The notes under the pieces: model-generated
The model's database searches: none
What the model saw: only the letters and a program-made list of their open reading frames with translations
What the model was told of the DNA's origin: nothing
Position numbers and translations under genes: made by a program
Part shown: positions 1 through 12,150 of the stretch, in pieces
How positions within the stretch are numbered: position 1 is the first letter of the stretch
Layout: each line of letters starts with the position of its first letter
Assembly (NCBI GenBank): GCA_030142905.1
Contig: JASJOG010000052.1
Span: forward strand, 1,693,001 to 1,757,000
From: Heliopora coerulea
Taxonomy: Eukaryota; Cnidaria; Anthozoa; Scleralcyonacea; Helioporidae
Direction of reading: 5' to 3'
DNA: 64,000 nt

Positions 1-84
1 GCGGGTAGGAATTCCTTTCGTCAAACTCGAAATTCTGTGAAAATTGTGTAAACCGATAAGTTTATTTTGCCGACAGAGTGTTTG

Positions 85-310
85 TCTGTGACTAGGGTTC
101 GATTCCGGTTCCGTGTAGTTATCTGATTAAAGTTACCTTGGTCACATGTGAGAAGAGTGTGGTCCAGTTTGACTCTACCAAATATCGCAGGTTTTCTCCG
201 GGTACTCCAGTTTCCTCCGGTAGTAACACTGGACCCATGAGGGGTGGCCCTTACTGGGCCTCTAGGGAGAGCAGCTTAGGTAACTGACAGGGTTATCCAT
301 TATAAATAGA
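85..310 (+). mobile_element. tRNA-derived SINE, 5'-truncated copy (family C)
   Basis: A pol III B-box-like GGTTCGATTCC lies near 100. It is followed by a body that matches, on the opposite strand, 35835-36050: the ATCTGATTAAAGT stretch, the GAGAAGAGTGTGGTCCAGTTT stretch with small changes, and the TCTCCGGGTACTCC stretch. The tRNA-like A box present in the other copy is missing here, so this copy is 5' truncated. It has no coding potential and ends near the ATAAATAGAG tail. Confidence 0.6.
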
Positions 311-2220
311 GAAATTTTTCCTTTGTCTGTCTTCGTGGTATTTCTGCAGCAGCAACAGATCTCTGTTTCAGACTGTAGTTGTCTGCTTAGTTTGACATGC
401 TGGGTTTTTGTTTTTCTAAAACTGGGATATTGACGAGCCGAAGAACTTCTTTTACAGCACTGTACTTTAAACTTTGGGACGTACATAAAAGATTTATCCA
501 TGGTCAGCGATGACCTTTCAAGTGTGTTCATACTGGACAATTCACCAGGAGCTTACATGAATAACAAAGGTAGGAGGACCAATTGCTTTTCAAGGTATTT
601 TAATTGATAAACCGGAAATCTTTGAACAGGGTTGGCGTCAGGGGGGCGGAGGGGCTGCAGCCGTCCTGCCGGGGAACCTTAGTCCCCCTGTTGGGGTCTT
701 GTCACTGATGATAACACATTTATATTTTGTACGAACTATGAGTACTTGCTAATTGGTATAGCTAAGAAGTATAGTAGACTCTTTTCTTCGTGTTAAATCT
801 AAAAGTAAAAAGTACACTTGTTTAGTACAGTAAGTTGATGGTTCCGACCTTTAAATAAGGAAATTATAAAGGGGGTGTAGTCCAGGGCCCCCTGGTTACA
901 GTAGCCCCCCTGTCGGGGACGTTAGCCCCTGCGTCAAGGAATTCCTGGCTCCTCTACTTAAAGTGTTTTTTTAAATTCTTTTTTAGTTCTGTCGTAGTGG
1001 ATTTGTTTTATGAGTTTGCTTTATGCCTGCATTTGTTGTTCGTGTTTTTTTTCCACATGTTTTTATTTCCACTGTTTTTTCTACCACGTTTGTACAAAAG
1101 TTTTTACACATTTGCTATTCGCACATAAAAACCACAGGCAGCCTAGAACGTTGAGGCCAAACTACTGAAGTTTAGGGAACTGTTCTGTGTTTGTTTCTGG
1201 TCGCTGTGTAGCCGAAAACAGCTTCTCTGGTTATTAGTTTGGTGTTATTCTTATTATTGCTTCAATTGTTTTACATTCGTTCTTTTTATAAAAAAACAAC
1301 AACTAAAAAACCGGAAAAAACCAGTTCAAGTCCTCTGCCCAGTACTTCCACGGTATTTCAAGTTCGCTCACGTGGTGCCATTCAACGCGTCTGATTGGAT
1401 GATATACTTATGAATTATTAATGAGTTTGAGAAGTACATTTAGCTACAATGCCCCCCTCCTGTTGACATATGATTTCTGTGCTCTCAATAATCCTGGTAT
1501 AAGGCCGACATTAAACCGAGATACAACTCCGCCATCTTTATCCATTTAGATAACGCAATCCCTATAAAATCCTGGTTTGCAGATCCGTCCGACACGGCGC
1601 TGCTCAACATCCTTCCAATGCTTGACGCTCTCAGATTCACCACCGATGTTCGCTCAATTCTCAGTCGTAACCTTCACAACTACGCACCGTGGTGACGTCA
1701 TCAGTCACGTGATTGTCAGATCAAGGGACAGTGAAGGAAAGCTCCGTCAGACATTCGCAATGATTTTTAAACGACGGACTCGAGGCGCTCGCTCTGATAG
1801 CTTAGAAAAATCTTGAGTACCCATGCTTTCACAATGGTCTGGCTGCAAGAAAAGAGTCTGTGACTAGTTTAATGGAATACAGTAAATGTTCCGTACTGGA
1901 GGTTTGAGCAATGTTATAGCAGCAGTATCATCACTATTTTCTAAGATATTGCCGATTAAAATTTGTAAATTGATTTTTAATCTAGGTGCTCTACAGAGGC
2001 ATTAACCAGAGCAAACAATATGCCAACTTCAAAAATGTTGGAGGTGTTGTGAATAATTTCGTGTGAATGATATCTGCATTTAGTAATCTTACATCTGTAC
2101 TCTCTGATCGCTTTTTTATCAGTCATGACTCTCTAGTCGTGTTCCCGTCTTAACCCTTTAACACCTGAACTTTTTTTTCTTATTCTCTTTTTGCTTTTGC
2201 TTTGTCCATTCATTTCTTCT
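311..2220. other. Non-coding stretch, no gene recognised
   Basis: Short open frames occur but none shows domain features or codon structure. A G/C-run-rich patch at about 625-950 has CAGGGGGGC-type blocks at both ends in roughly inverted order and could be an old MITE. I could not define its ends. Confidence 0.4.
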
Positions 2221-2221
2221 T

Positions 2222-2350
<129 letters not shown>

Positions 2351-2361
2351 TGTTATATATT

Positions 2362-2524
2362 GATCCAAAACTGATCAAAAACCATAGGTTAACCTTTCCA
2401 GTTTTTGTTGAAATTTTTCGGCGTCAAAAATTCAATAAATATTGTGGAAGTAAATTACTTGTGCCAAACTTTAACTTTTTAAGTTTATTTTGGAAGTTTA
2501 AATTTGGTCAAAAAATTTTAAATG
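2362..2524 (+). repeat. Isolated, diverged monomer of the 168 bp satellite
   Basis: This stretch aligns along its length with the satellite monomers of 5560-10735. Shared blocks are AAAAACCA.AGGTTAACCT, a TTTTTG..GAAATTTTTCGG block, an AAAATTCAA block, and the closing TTTGGTCAAAAAAT block. It lies about 3 kb upstream of the array and is far more diverged than any monomer inside it. It is probably an old single copy or the seed of the array. Confidence 0.6.
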
Positions 2525-2565
2525 CCAAATAACAGCTTGATCCTTCTAGCGATAATTAGGTCTTA

Positions 2566-2578
2566 AGAAGTAAATTTA
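2566..2578 (+). repeat. Left flanking direct repeat of the tRNA-like array
   Basis: AGAAGTAAATTTA occurs here and again, exactly, at 4216-4228. The two copies immediately bracket the whole tRNA-like array, as a 13 bp target-site duplication would. Confidence 0.6.
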
Positions 2579-4215
2579 TGATGAAAAGTTTGTTCTCAAG
2601 CTTTTATCTCCGAAAATTTCTGAGCACCCCCAACGGGAATCGAACCCGTGACTCCCGATTGCCGGTACGGTTGTTTTACCACTAGACTATAGGGTCTCAG
2701 AAGGCAAGCATGATGTTAATTAGAGACCTGGTTCGTAATATTGATATGCCTCTTTCGTACTTGAAAGCTGAACATACCTGTGATGGCAATCGGAAGACAC
2801 GGGTTCGATTCCCGTTGGGGAGCTCAGAAATTTTCTGAGATAAAAGCTTGAGAACAAACTTTTCATCATACATATATCCAAGCTTACGAACATCTACACT
2901 TAGTAAGATGAAATTTACTAATACACAATATCACATCACAGGTATGTTCAGCTTTCAAGTACGAAAGAGGCATATCAATATTACGAACCAGGTCTCTAAT
3001 TAACATCATGCTTGCCGTCTGAGACCCTATAGTCTAGTGGTAAAACAACCGTACCGGCAATCGGGAGACGCGGGTTCGATTCCCGTTGGGGAGCTCAGAA
3101 ATTTTCTGAGATAGAAGCTTGAGAACAAACTTTTCATCATACATATATCCAAGCTTACGAACACAATATCACATCACAGGTATGTTCAGCTTTCATATAC
3201 GAAAGAGGCATATCAATATTACGAACCAGGTCTCTAATTAACATCATGCTTGCCGTCTGAGACCCTATAGTCTAGTGGTAAAACAACCGTACCGGCAATC
3301 GGGAGACGCGGGTTCGATTCCCGTTGGGGAGCTCAGAAATTTTCTGAGATAAAAGCTTGAGAACAAACTTTTCATCATACATATATCCAAGCTTACGAAC
3401 ATCTACACTTAGTAAGATGAAATTTACTAATACACAATATCACATCACAGGTATGTTCAGCTTTCAAGTACGAAAGAGGCATATCAATATTACGAACCAG
3501 GTCTCTAATTAACATCATGCTTGCCGTCTGAGACCCTATAGTCTAGTGGTAAAACAACCGTACCGGCAATCGGGAGACGCGGGTTCGATTCCCGTTGGGG
3601 AGCTCAGAAATTTTCTGAGATAGAAGCTTGAGAACAAACTTTTCATCATACATATATCCAAGCTTACGAACATCTACACTTAGTAAGATGAAATTTACTA
3701 ATACACAATATCACATCACAGGTATGTTCAGCTTTCAAGTACGAAAGAGGCATATCAATATTACGAACCAGGTCTCTAATTAACATCATGCTTGCCGTCT
3801 GAGACCCTATAGTCTAGTGGTAAAACAACCGTACCGGCAATCGGGAGACGCGGGTTCGATTCCCGTTGGGGAGCTCAGAAATTTTCTGAGATAGAAGCTT
3901 GAGAACAAACTTTTCATCATACATATATCCAAGCTTACGAACACAATATCACATCACAGGTATGTTCAGCTTTCCAGTACGAAAGAGGCATATCAATATT
4001 ACGAACCAGGTCTCTAATTAACATCATGCTTGCCGTCTGAGACCCTATAGTCTAGTGGTAAAACAACCGTACCGGCAATCGGGAGACGCGGGTTCGATTC
4101 CCGTTGGGGAGCTCAGAAATTTTCTGAGATAGAAGCTTGAGAACAAACTTTTCATCATACATATATCCAAGCTTACGAACATCTACACTTAGTAAGATGA
4201 AATTTACTAATACAC
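2579..4215 (+). repeat. Tandem array of tRNA-like SINE units (family A)
   Basis: Each unit has three parts. The first is a ~90 nt leader beginning CACAGGTATGTTCAGC. The second is a tRNA-like block with an A-box-like TAGTCTAGTGGT and a B box GGTTCGATTCC. The third is a tail beginning GCTCAGAAATTTTCTGAG (a hairpin) and ending in TATATCCAAGCTTACGAAC. Five near-identical forward tRNA-like blocks start at about 3023, 3261, 3532, 3803 and 4041, spaced 238, 271, 271 and 238 bp. The two lengths differ by a 33 bp block in the tail. A complete unit at 2579-2784 is inverted, and forward sequence resumes at 2785 in the middle of a tRNA-like block. The acceptor stem pairs poorly, so functional tRNA genes are unlikely. 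Confidence 0.85.
2624..2699 (-). other. tRNA-like block, inverted copy
   Basis: On the minus strand this contains GACCCTATAGTCTAGTGGT and GGTTCGATTCC (T arm CGGG-loop-CCCG). It is the only complete block in the array facing the other way. It differs from the forward ones at a few positions, for example AGTCACGGG against AGACGCGGG, so it is an older or separately evolving copy. Confidence 0.7.
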
Positions 4216-4228
4216 AGAAGTAAATTTA

Positions 4229-5284
4229 GTCAGGAAATTGTAGTTCAGAACTTTTTTCCGCTATATTTTTGTCTGCTCAGAATATGATCATTTAGGCAAG
4301 GCCCTTCAGTTTGGCACCTTCTTGCAGGTGTGTAAGTCAGGGGTATTGGATATAGGGATATATTCCACGCACTTTTTGGTGAAGTGGGATCATCAACCTC
4401 CGTCTACTAGTCTATTGAAGTTTATAGACGCGCGAATAAAAATCGTGGTTACTTATGAATTCGGTTTCTTCGGGATGTATGCAAATGTGTTTGGCTGAAA
4501 ATCTTTTGAAAACGAGGCCAAGAAGGATTATTTAAACGCACGTCGATGTGAATCATCCAAAGGTCAAACAGTTTTACGAATTATTGACATTTCTTCTTAC
4601 CGAAGGGATTTTCAAAGTTCACTCTTTTCTTTTTAATAATCACCTGTTTAGTTATACTAAAGCAATTATTCGCCTCAGGCTCAGTGAATATTACTGTTTA
4701 AAATATAATTGAAGTAAGATATTGCCCCATTTATGCAAGTGGTTGATCGCGATATAAAAACACGTCTCGGTAATTGTGTTTTCGTCATGAATATGAGAGC
4801 CACAGTTGGAACTCTCAGCTCATCTAAGATTGGTCGATACACGTAGCATTGACATACTTATCTTCTGGCTTATCAACTATCACGCGCCAGTTAGCTAGAA
4901 AATAATCACTTCCCATTAAGGGTAGGAGAGATGACGTACCTGAGGTAGCTTCCTTCCCTCCTTTCACGGGATAAAACCCTGGCAGGGATGGGGCAAGTAA
5001 AAATGTGTGAAATGAAGGTCGCATGTTTGTTGATATTGTTGTGGGCTGCGATCCTCAGTGAATATGGCATTTGACTCCACTAGTGTACGTCCTCTTTTGA
5101 ACGGTTTCGTCAAAATCTTGAAAAGTCATTGACATGCAACGTGAACTGACCACTCACGGTTGGTCAAAAATGCTTCCATTCTCTTCAGGTTTTTCGTACA
5201 TTTTAATATTCCGCTTGTTGTAACAAACTGGGCAGAGGTGTGTCTTATTAAACGATCACATTCACTAATTCTCTTGATTACTTA
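4229..5284. other. Non-coding stretch, nothing recognised
   Basis: No frame with recognisable domains and no repeat shared with the rest of the window were seen. A minus-strand open frame at 4824-5024 lacks any family signature. Confidence 0.4.
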
Positions 5285-5485
5285 TATACTTACATATTTC
5301 CTTACTTGTGTTCTTACTTATATTCTTACTTGCTTGTGTGCTTGCTTATTTGCTTACTTGTTTTCATACTTACTTACTTATTTTTACTTGTGTTCTTACA
5401 TTTCTACTTACTTGTGTTCTTACTTCTTTGCTTATTTGTGTTCGTACTTCTTTGCTTACTTGTGTTCTTACTTACTTATATTCTT
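5285..5485 (+). repeat. Degenerate CTTACTTGTGTT minisatellite
   Basis: Imperfect tandem copies of CTTACTTGTGTT / CTTACTTATTTG type. All three plus-strand frames stay open for 60-120 codons and give Leu/Tyr/Thr-rich low-complexity peptides, as expected from a TAA-poor pyrimidine repeat. They are not genes. Confidence 0.9.
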
Positions 5486-5559
5486 GGTTAATTTCACCTT
5501 AAAAACACTAAAATTACTACAAAACTAGCTTCTATGCAATAAACTTTCATATCTTCACC

Positions 5560-8500
5560 TTAATTGGAAAATTGGAAATTGGTCGAAAAATTGTGAAAAA
5601 CCAAAGGTTAACCTCTTTACTTTTTGGTCAAATTTTTCAACCTAAAATATTCAACGTAATTTCACCCAAAAACCACTTAAATCACTGTAAAACTAGTTTC
5701 TATGCAAAAAACTGTCATATTTTTTGCTTATTTCGAAAGTTGAAAATTGGTCGAAAAATCGTGAAAATCTCCACTAAAATTATCCACGTAGTTTTACCCA
5801 AAAACCACTCAAATCACTGCAAAACTAGTTTCTATGCAAAAATCTGTCCTATTTTCACCTTATCTCGAAAGTTGGAAATTGGTAGAAAAATCGTGAAAAA
5901 CCAAAGGTTAACCCCTTTACTTTTTGGTCAAATTTTTCCACGTAAAATATTCAATGGAATTTCACGGTAAAACCATTCAAATCACTGCAAAACTTGCTTC
6001 TATGCATTATACTTTCATATTTTCACCTTATTTCGAAAGTTGGAAATTGGTAGAAAAATCGTGAAAAACCAGAGGTTAACACCTTTACTTTTTGGTCAAA
6101 TTTTTCGACCTAAAATATTTAACGTAATTTCGCTCAAAAATCACTCAAATCACTGCAAAACTACTTTCTATGCAACAAACTTTCACATTCTGCTCTTATT
6201 TCGAAAGTTGAAAATTGGTCGAAAAATCGTGAAAATCCAAAGTTGGAAATTGGTCGAAAAATCGTGAAAAACCAAAGGTTAACCCCTTTACCTTTTGGTC
6301 AAATTTTTCGACCTAAAATATTCAACGTAATTTCACCCAAGAACCACTCAAATTACTGCCAAACTAGCTTCTATGCAATAAACTGTCATATTTCCCGCAT
6401 ATTTCGAAAGTTGAAAATTGGTCGAAAAATTGTGAAAAACCAAAGGTTAACCTCTTTACTTTTTGGTCAAATTTTTCAACCTAAAATATTCAACGTAATT
6501 TCACCCAAAAACCACTTAAATCACTGTAAAACTAGTTTCTATGCAAAAAACTGTCATATTTTGTGCTTATTTCGAAAGTTGGAAATTGGTCGAAAAATCG
6601 TGAAAATCTCCACTAAAATTATCCACGTAGTTTTACCCAAAAACCACTCAAATCACTGCAAAACTAGTTTCTATGCAAAAATCTGTCCAATTTTCACCTT
6701 ATCTCGAAAGTTGGAAATTGGTAGAAAAATCGTGAAAATCCAAAGGTTAACCCCTTTACTTTTTGGTCAAATTTTTCGACCTAAAATATTTAACTTAATT
6801 TCACCCAAAAACCATGGAAATTACTACAAAACTAGTTTCTATGCAAAAAAACTGTCGTATTTTCAGCTAATTTCGAAAGTTGGAAAATGGTAGAAAAATC
6901 GTGAAAATCCAAAGTTGGAAATTGGTCGAAAAATCGTGAAAAACCAAAGGTTAACCCCTTTACTTTTTGGTCAACTTTTTCGACCTAAAATATTCAACGT
7001 AATTTCACCGAAAAACCACTCAAATCAGTGCAAAACTAGTTTCTATGCAATAAACTTTCATATTTTGACCTTATTTCGAAAGTTGGAAATTGGTCAAAAA
7101 ATCGTGAAAAACCAAAGGTTAACCCCTTTACTTTTTGGTCAAATTTTTCGACCTGAAATATTCAATGGAATTTCACGGTAAAACCATTCAAATCACTGCA
7201 AAACTTGCTTCTATGCATTATACTTTCATATTTTCACCTTATCTCGAAAGTTGGAAATTGGTAGAAAAATCGTGAAAAACCAGAGGTTAACACCTTTACT
7301 TTTTGGTCAAATTTTTCGATCTAAAATATTCAACGTAATTTCGCTCAAAAATCACTCAAATCACTGCAAAACTACTTTCTATGCAACAAACTTTCACATT
7401 CTGCTCTTATTTCGAAAGTTGAAAATTGGTCGAAAAATCGTGAAAATCCAAAGGTTAACCCCTTTACTTTTTGGTCAAATTTTTCGACCTAAAATATTTA
7501 ACTTAATTTCACCCAAAAACCATGGAAATTACTACAAAACTAGTTTCTATGCAAAAAAACTGTCGTATTTTCAGCTAATTTCGAAAGTTGGAAAATGGTA
7601 GAAAAATCGTGAAAATCCAAAGTTGGAAATTGGTCGAAAAATCGTGAAAAACCAAAGGTTAACCCCTTTACTTTTTGGTCAACTTTTTCGACCTAAAATA
7701 TTCAACGTAATTTCACCCAAGAACCACTCAAATTACTGCCAAACTAGCTTCTATGCAATAAACTGTCATATTTCCCGCATATTTCGAAAGTTAAAAATTG
7801 GTCAAAAAATCGTGAAAAACCAAAGGTTAACCCCTTTACTTTTTGGTCAAATTTTTCGACCTGAAATATTCAATGGAATTTCACGGTAAAACCATTCAAA
7901 TCACTGCAAAACTAGTTTCTATGCAAAAATCTGTCCAATTTTCACCTTATCTCGAAAGTTGGAAATTGGTAGAAAAATCGTGAAAAACCAGAGGTTAACA
8001 CCTTTACTTTTTGGTCAAATTTTTCGATCTAAAATATTCAACGTAATTTCGCTCAAAAATCACTCAAATCACTGCAAAACTACTTTCTATGCAACAAACT
8101 TTCACATTCTGCTCTTATTTCGAAAGTTGAAAATTGGTCGAAAAATCGTGAAAATCCAAAGGTTAACCCCTTTACTTTTTGGTCAAATTTTTCGACCTGA
8201 AATATTCAATGGAATTTCACGGTAAAACCATTCAAATCACTGCAAAACTTGCTTCTATGCATTATACTTTCATATTTTCACCTTATTTCGAAAGTTGGAA
8301 ATTGGTAGAAAAATCGTGAAAAACCAGAGGTTAACACCTTTACTTTTTGGTCAAATTTTTCGATCTAAAATATTCAACGTAATTTCGCTCAAAAATCACT
8401 CAAATCACTGCAAAACTACTTTCTATGCAACAAACTTTCACATTCTGCTCTTATTTCGAAAGTTGGAAATTGGTCGAAAAATCGTGAAAATCCAAAGGTT

Positions 8501-10735
8501 AACCCCTTTACTTTTTGGTCAAATTTTTCGACCTAAAATATTTAACTTAATTTCACCCAAAAACCATGGAAATTACTACAAAACTAGTTTCTATGCAAAA
8601 AAACTGTCGTATTTTCAGCTAATTTCGAAAGTTGGAAAATGGTAGAAAAATCGTGAAAATCCAAAGTTGGAAATTGGTCGAAAAATCGTGAAAAACCAAA
8701 GGTTAACCCCTTTACTTTTTGGTCAACTTTTTCGACCTAAAATATTCAACGTAATTTCACCCAAGAACCACTCAAATTACTGCCAAACTAGCTTCTATGC
8801 AATAAACTGTCATATTTCCCGCATATTTCGAAAGTTAAAAATTGGTCAAAAAATCGTGAAAAACCAAAGGTTAACCCCTTTACTTTTTGGTCAAATTTTT
8901 CGACCTGAAATATTCAATGGAATTTCACGGTAAAACCATTCAAATCACTGCAAAACTAGTTTCTATGCAAAAATCTGTCCAATTTTCACCTTATCTCGAA
9001 AGTTGGAAATTGGTAGAAAAATCGTGAAAAACCAGAGGTTAACACCTTTACTTTTTGGTCAAATTTTTCGATCTAAAATATTCAACGTAATTTCGCTCAA
9101 AAATCACTCAAATCACTGCAAAACTACTTTCTATGCAACAAACTTTCACATTCTGCTCTTATTTCGAAAGTTGAAAATTGGTCGAAAAATCGTGAAAATC
9201 CAAAGGTTAACCCCTTTACTTTTTGGTCAAATTTTTCGACCTAAAATATTTAACTTAATTTCACCCAAAAACCATGGAAATTACTACAAAACTAGTTTCT
9301 ATGCAAAAAAACTGTCGTATTTTCAGCTAATTTCGAAAGTTGGAAAATGGTAGAAAAATCGTGAAAATCCAAAGTTGGAAATTGGTCGAAAAATCGTGAA
9401 AAACCAAAGGTTAACCCCTTTACTTTTTGGTCAACTTTTTCGACCTAAAATATTCAACGTAATTTCACCCAAGAACCACTCAAATTACTGCCAAACTAGC
9501 TTCTATGCAATAAACTGTCATATTTCCCGCATATTTCGAAAGTTAAAAATTGGTCAAAAAATCGTGAAAAACCAAAGGTTAACCCCTTTACTTTTTGGTC
9601 AAGTTTTTCGACCTGAAATATTCAATGGAATTTCACGGTAAAACCATTCAAATCACTGCAAAACTAGTTTCTATGCAAAAATCTGTCCAATTTTCACCTT
9701 ATCTCGAAAGTTGGAAATTGGTAGAAAAATCGTGAAAAACCAGAGGTTAACACCTTTACTTTTTGGTCAAATTTTTCGATCTAAAATATTCAACGTAATT
9801 TCGCTCAAAAATCACTCAAATCACTGCAAAACTACTTTCTATGCAACAAACTTTCACATTCTGCTCTTATTTCGAAAGTTGAAAATTGGTCGAAAAATCG
9901 TGAAAATCCAAAGGTTAACCCCTTTACTTTTTGGTCAAATTTTTCGACCTAAAATATTTAACTTAATTTCACCCAAAAACCATGGAAATTACTACAAAAC
10001 TAGTTTCTATGCAAAAAAACTGTCGTATTTTCAGCTAATTTCGAAAGTTGGAAAATGGTAGAAAAATCGTGAAAATCCAAAGTTGGAAATTGGTCGAAAA
10101 ATCGTGAAAAACCAAAGGTTAACCCCTTTACTTTTTGGTCAACTTTTTCGACCTAAAATATTCAACGTAATTTCACCCAAGAACCACTCAAATTACTGCC
10201 AAACTAGCTTCTATGCAATAAACTGTCATATTTCCCGCATATTTCGAAAGTTAAAAATTGGTCAAAAAATCGTGAAAAACCAAAGGTTAACCCCTTTACT
10301 TTTTGGTCAAATTTTTCGACCTGAAATATTCAATGGAATTTCACGGTAAAACCATTCAAATCACTGCAAAACTAGTTTCTATGCAAAAATCTGTCCAATT
10401 TTCACCTTATCTCGAAAGTTGGAAATTGGTAGAAAAATCGTGAAAAACCAGAGGTTAACACCTTTACTTTTTGGTCAAATTTTTCGATCTAAAATATTCA
10501 ACGTAATTTCGCTCAAAAATCACTCAAATCACTGCAAAACTACTTTCTATGCAACAAACTTTCACATTCTGCTGTTATTTCGAAAGTTGAAAATTGGTCG
10601 AAAAATCGTGAAAAACCGAAGGCTAACCTCTTTACTTTTTGGTGGAATTTTTCGACCTAAAATGTTCCACTTAATTTCACCCAAAAATCACTCAAATCAC
10701 TGCAAAACTACCTTCAATGCAATAAACTGTAAGCT
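5560..10735 (+). repeat. Satellite array, ~168 bp monomer, 708 bp higher-order repeat
   Basis: About 30 head-to-tail monomers start at TTGGAAATTGGTCGAAAAAT-like blocks: 5572, 5740, 5872, 6040, 6243, 6411, 6579, 6711, 6915, 7083, 7251 and on to 10419 and 10587. Two monomers (5740, 6579) have lost ~36 bp. Six ~35 bp partial monomers sit at 6208, 6880, 7588, 8632, 9340 and 10048. From 7251 the array is homogenised into 708 bp units (168+169+35+168+168) starting at 7251, 8295, 9003 and 9711, with a 336 bp half unit at 7959. The last monomer (10587-10735) is diverged. Because 168 is divisible by 3, frames of 75-216 codons recur, but they end at repeat-specific stops. Confidence 0.95.
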
Positions 10736-10923
10736 TATTTCATCAAAGGCTCAGTTTTTCAGGCTCATGGTAGGCTCAGTTTTTTTGGTTCTCCGTTTGT
10801 TGATAACTAACTTATCAACCTCATTAAGATATTCATGAATTTCTTCCGAAATTTCACCATTTCTGATATTAATAAGAAGAAATTATACCTTTTGGGCAGA
10901 ATTATTAATTCCGACTAACCCCT

Positions 10924-11520
10924 TGCGCGCAGGAAACTTCTTGTAAGACGGCTGTAAGACGGGAGTATGACCTTCTCGGCTTCATAGTGGATTACTTGAA
11001 AAATGAAGGTTTTCCTTCCAAAAACAGATGGGAAACAATCGTAAAAAGAGCAACTAATGAGAAGGATCAACAAGATTGGGTCTAAGGAATCAATCAGAAA
11101 ACGGGATTGCAATTTTATTTTGATTCCCATCGCGTTCTTGAAGTGAGTAGGTGGTACCAAGTTTGGAACTACTCCCCGATGCATTCAAGACAAACCATTG
11201 ATGTCGTACGATTAATTTGTGGCTTCCTAACAATTAAGAATAATAGACTTGGAAACGATGCAACCCTAACAGGAATTTGTCCCGCGTGCGACTGCAGTTT
11301 CACAAATCCCGTTCATCACGCGTTGCTATTTTGCAAGGAAACTGAACGAGCGAGGGAAGACTGGTGGGCTTGAATCATAGATAACCTGCCCATCTCCATA
11401 AGTGTTGTTTTTAATAGTTTAGATGACGTCAATTTCGTTAAAGCACTTTTGGGATATTGTTCATTTTTCGAAGACGAATTTACGAAATATGGATTTTTTG
11501 CTCGAAAGCGCTAAATACAT
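10924..11520 (+). pseudogene. LINE ORF2 3'-terminal relic
   Basis: One frame reads through two in-frame stops (after residue block DQQDWV, and after EDWWA near 11373). It gives a peptide typical of the C-terminal end of non-LTR retrotransposon polymerases: a W-x-x-V-W-N-Y-S-P-M-H-S-R block, R-L-I-C-G-F-L, then a C-x2-C ... H-H ... C cluster (CPACDC, NPVHHALLFC). No reverse-transcriptase core is present, so this is a 5'-truncated dead copy. The clade is uncertain. Downstream, AATAAAG at about 11747 runs straight into a TTTAC tandem tail. Confidence 0.6.
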
Positions 11521-11754
11521 ATATTGTTCGCAAAATTCTATTTTTGATCCTTTGGAACATGATTAGTATAAAATGTAACTAGTTATTAGGTATCATGTAT
11601 TAGTTATAATGTATAATATAATGTATACACACATTATAATTATTAAAATACTAAATTATAATTATTATGTAGAACGTAAGGTATGTAGTTACGTATATAA
11701 TGTGTAAAGAAATTTAATTTAGTCGAGTGTACTCTTCATTTTGGAGGTAATAAA

Positions 11755-12150
11755 GAATTTCACTTACTTATTTACTTACTTTTACTTTACTTCACTTTAC
11801 TTTACTTTCATTTTACTTTACTTTACCTTACTTTACTTTACTTTACTTTACTTCACTTTACTTTACTTTACTTTACTTTACTTCACTTCACTTTACTTCA
11901 CTTTACTTTACTTTACTTTACTTTTACTTTACTTTACTTTACTTTACTTTTACTTTACTTTTACTTTACTTTTACTTTACTTTTACTTTACTTTTACTTT
12001 ACTTTTACTTTACTTTTACTTTACTTTTACTTTACTTTTACTTTACTTTACTTTACTTTACTTTTACTTTACTTTACTTTTACTTTACTTTACTTTACTT
12101 TTACTTTACTTTACTTTTACTTTACTTTTACTTTACTTACTTTACAGACT
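11755..12150 (+). repeat. (TTTAC)n / (TTTTACTTTAC)n microsatellite
   Basis: Nearly 400 bp of TTTAC and TTTTACTTTAC repeats with a few CTTCA variants. A long open frame through it (11741-12244) encodes only Phe/Thr/Leu/Tyr low complexity and is not a gene. The same motif, reverse-complemented, forms the array at 35588-35826. Confidence 0.95.

Noticed and set aside
3023..4115. Functional tRNA gene cluster
   Set aside because: A and B boxes and the T arm are good, but the acceptor stem pairs at only about 4 of 7 positions and the anticodon stem is weak; a SINE explanation fits better.
5160..5528. Hydrophobic 122-codon frame resembling a membrane protein
   Set aside because: Most of it is the CTTACTTGTGTT minisatellite; overlapping frames are open too.
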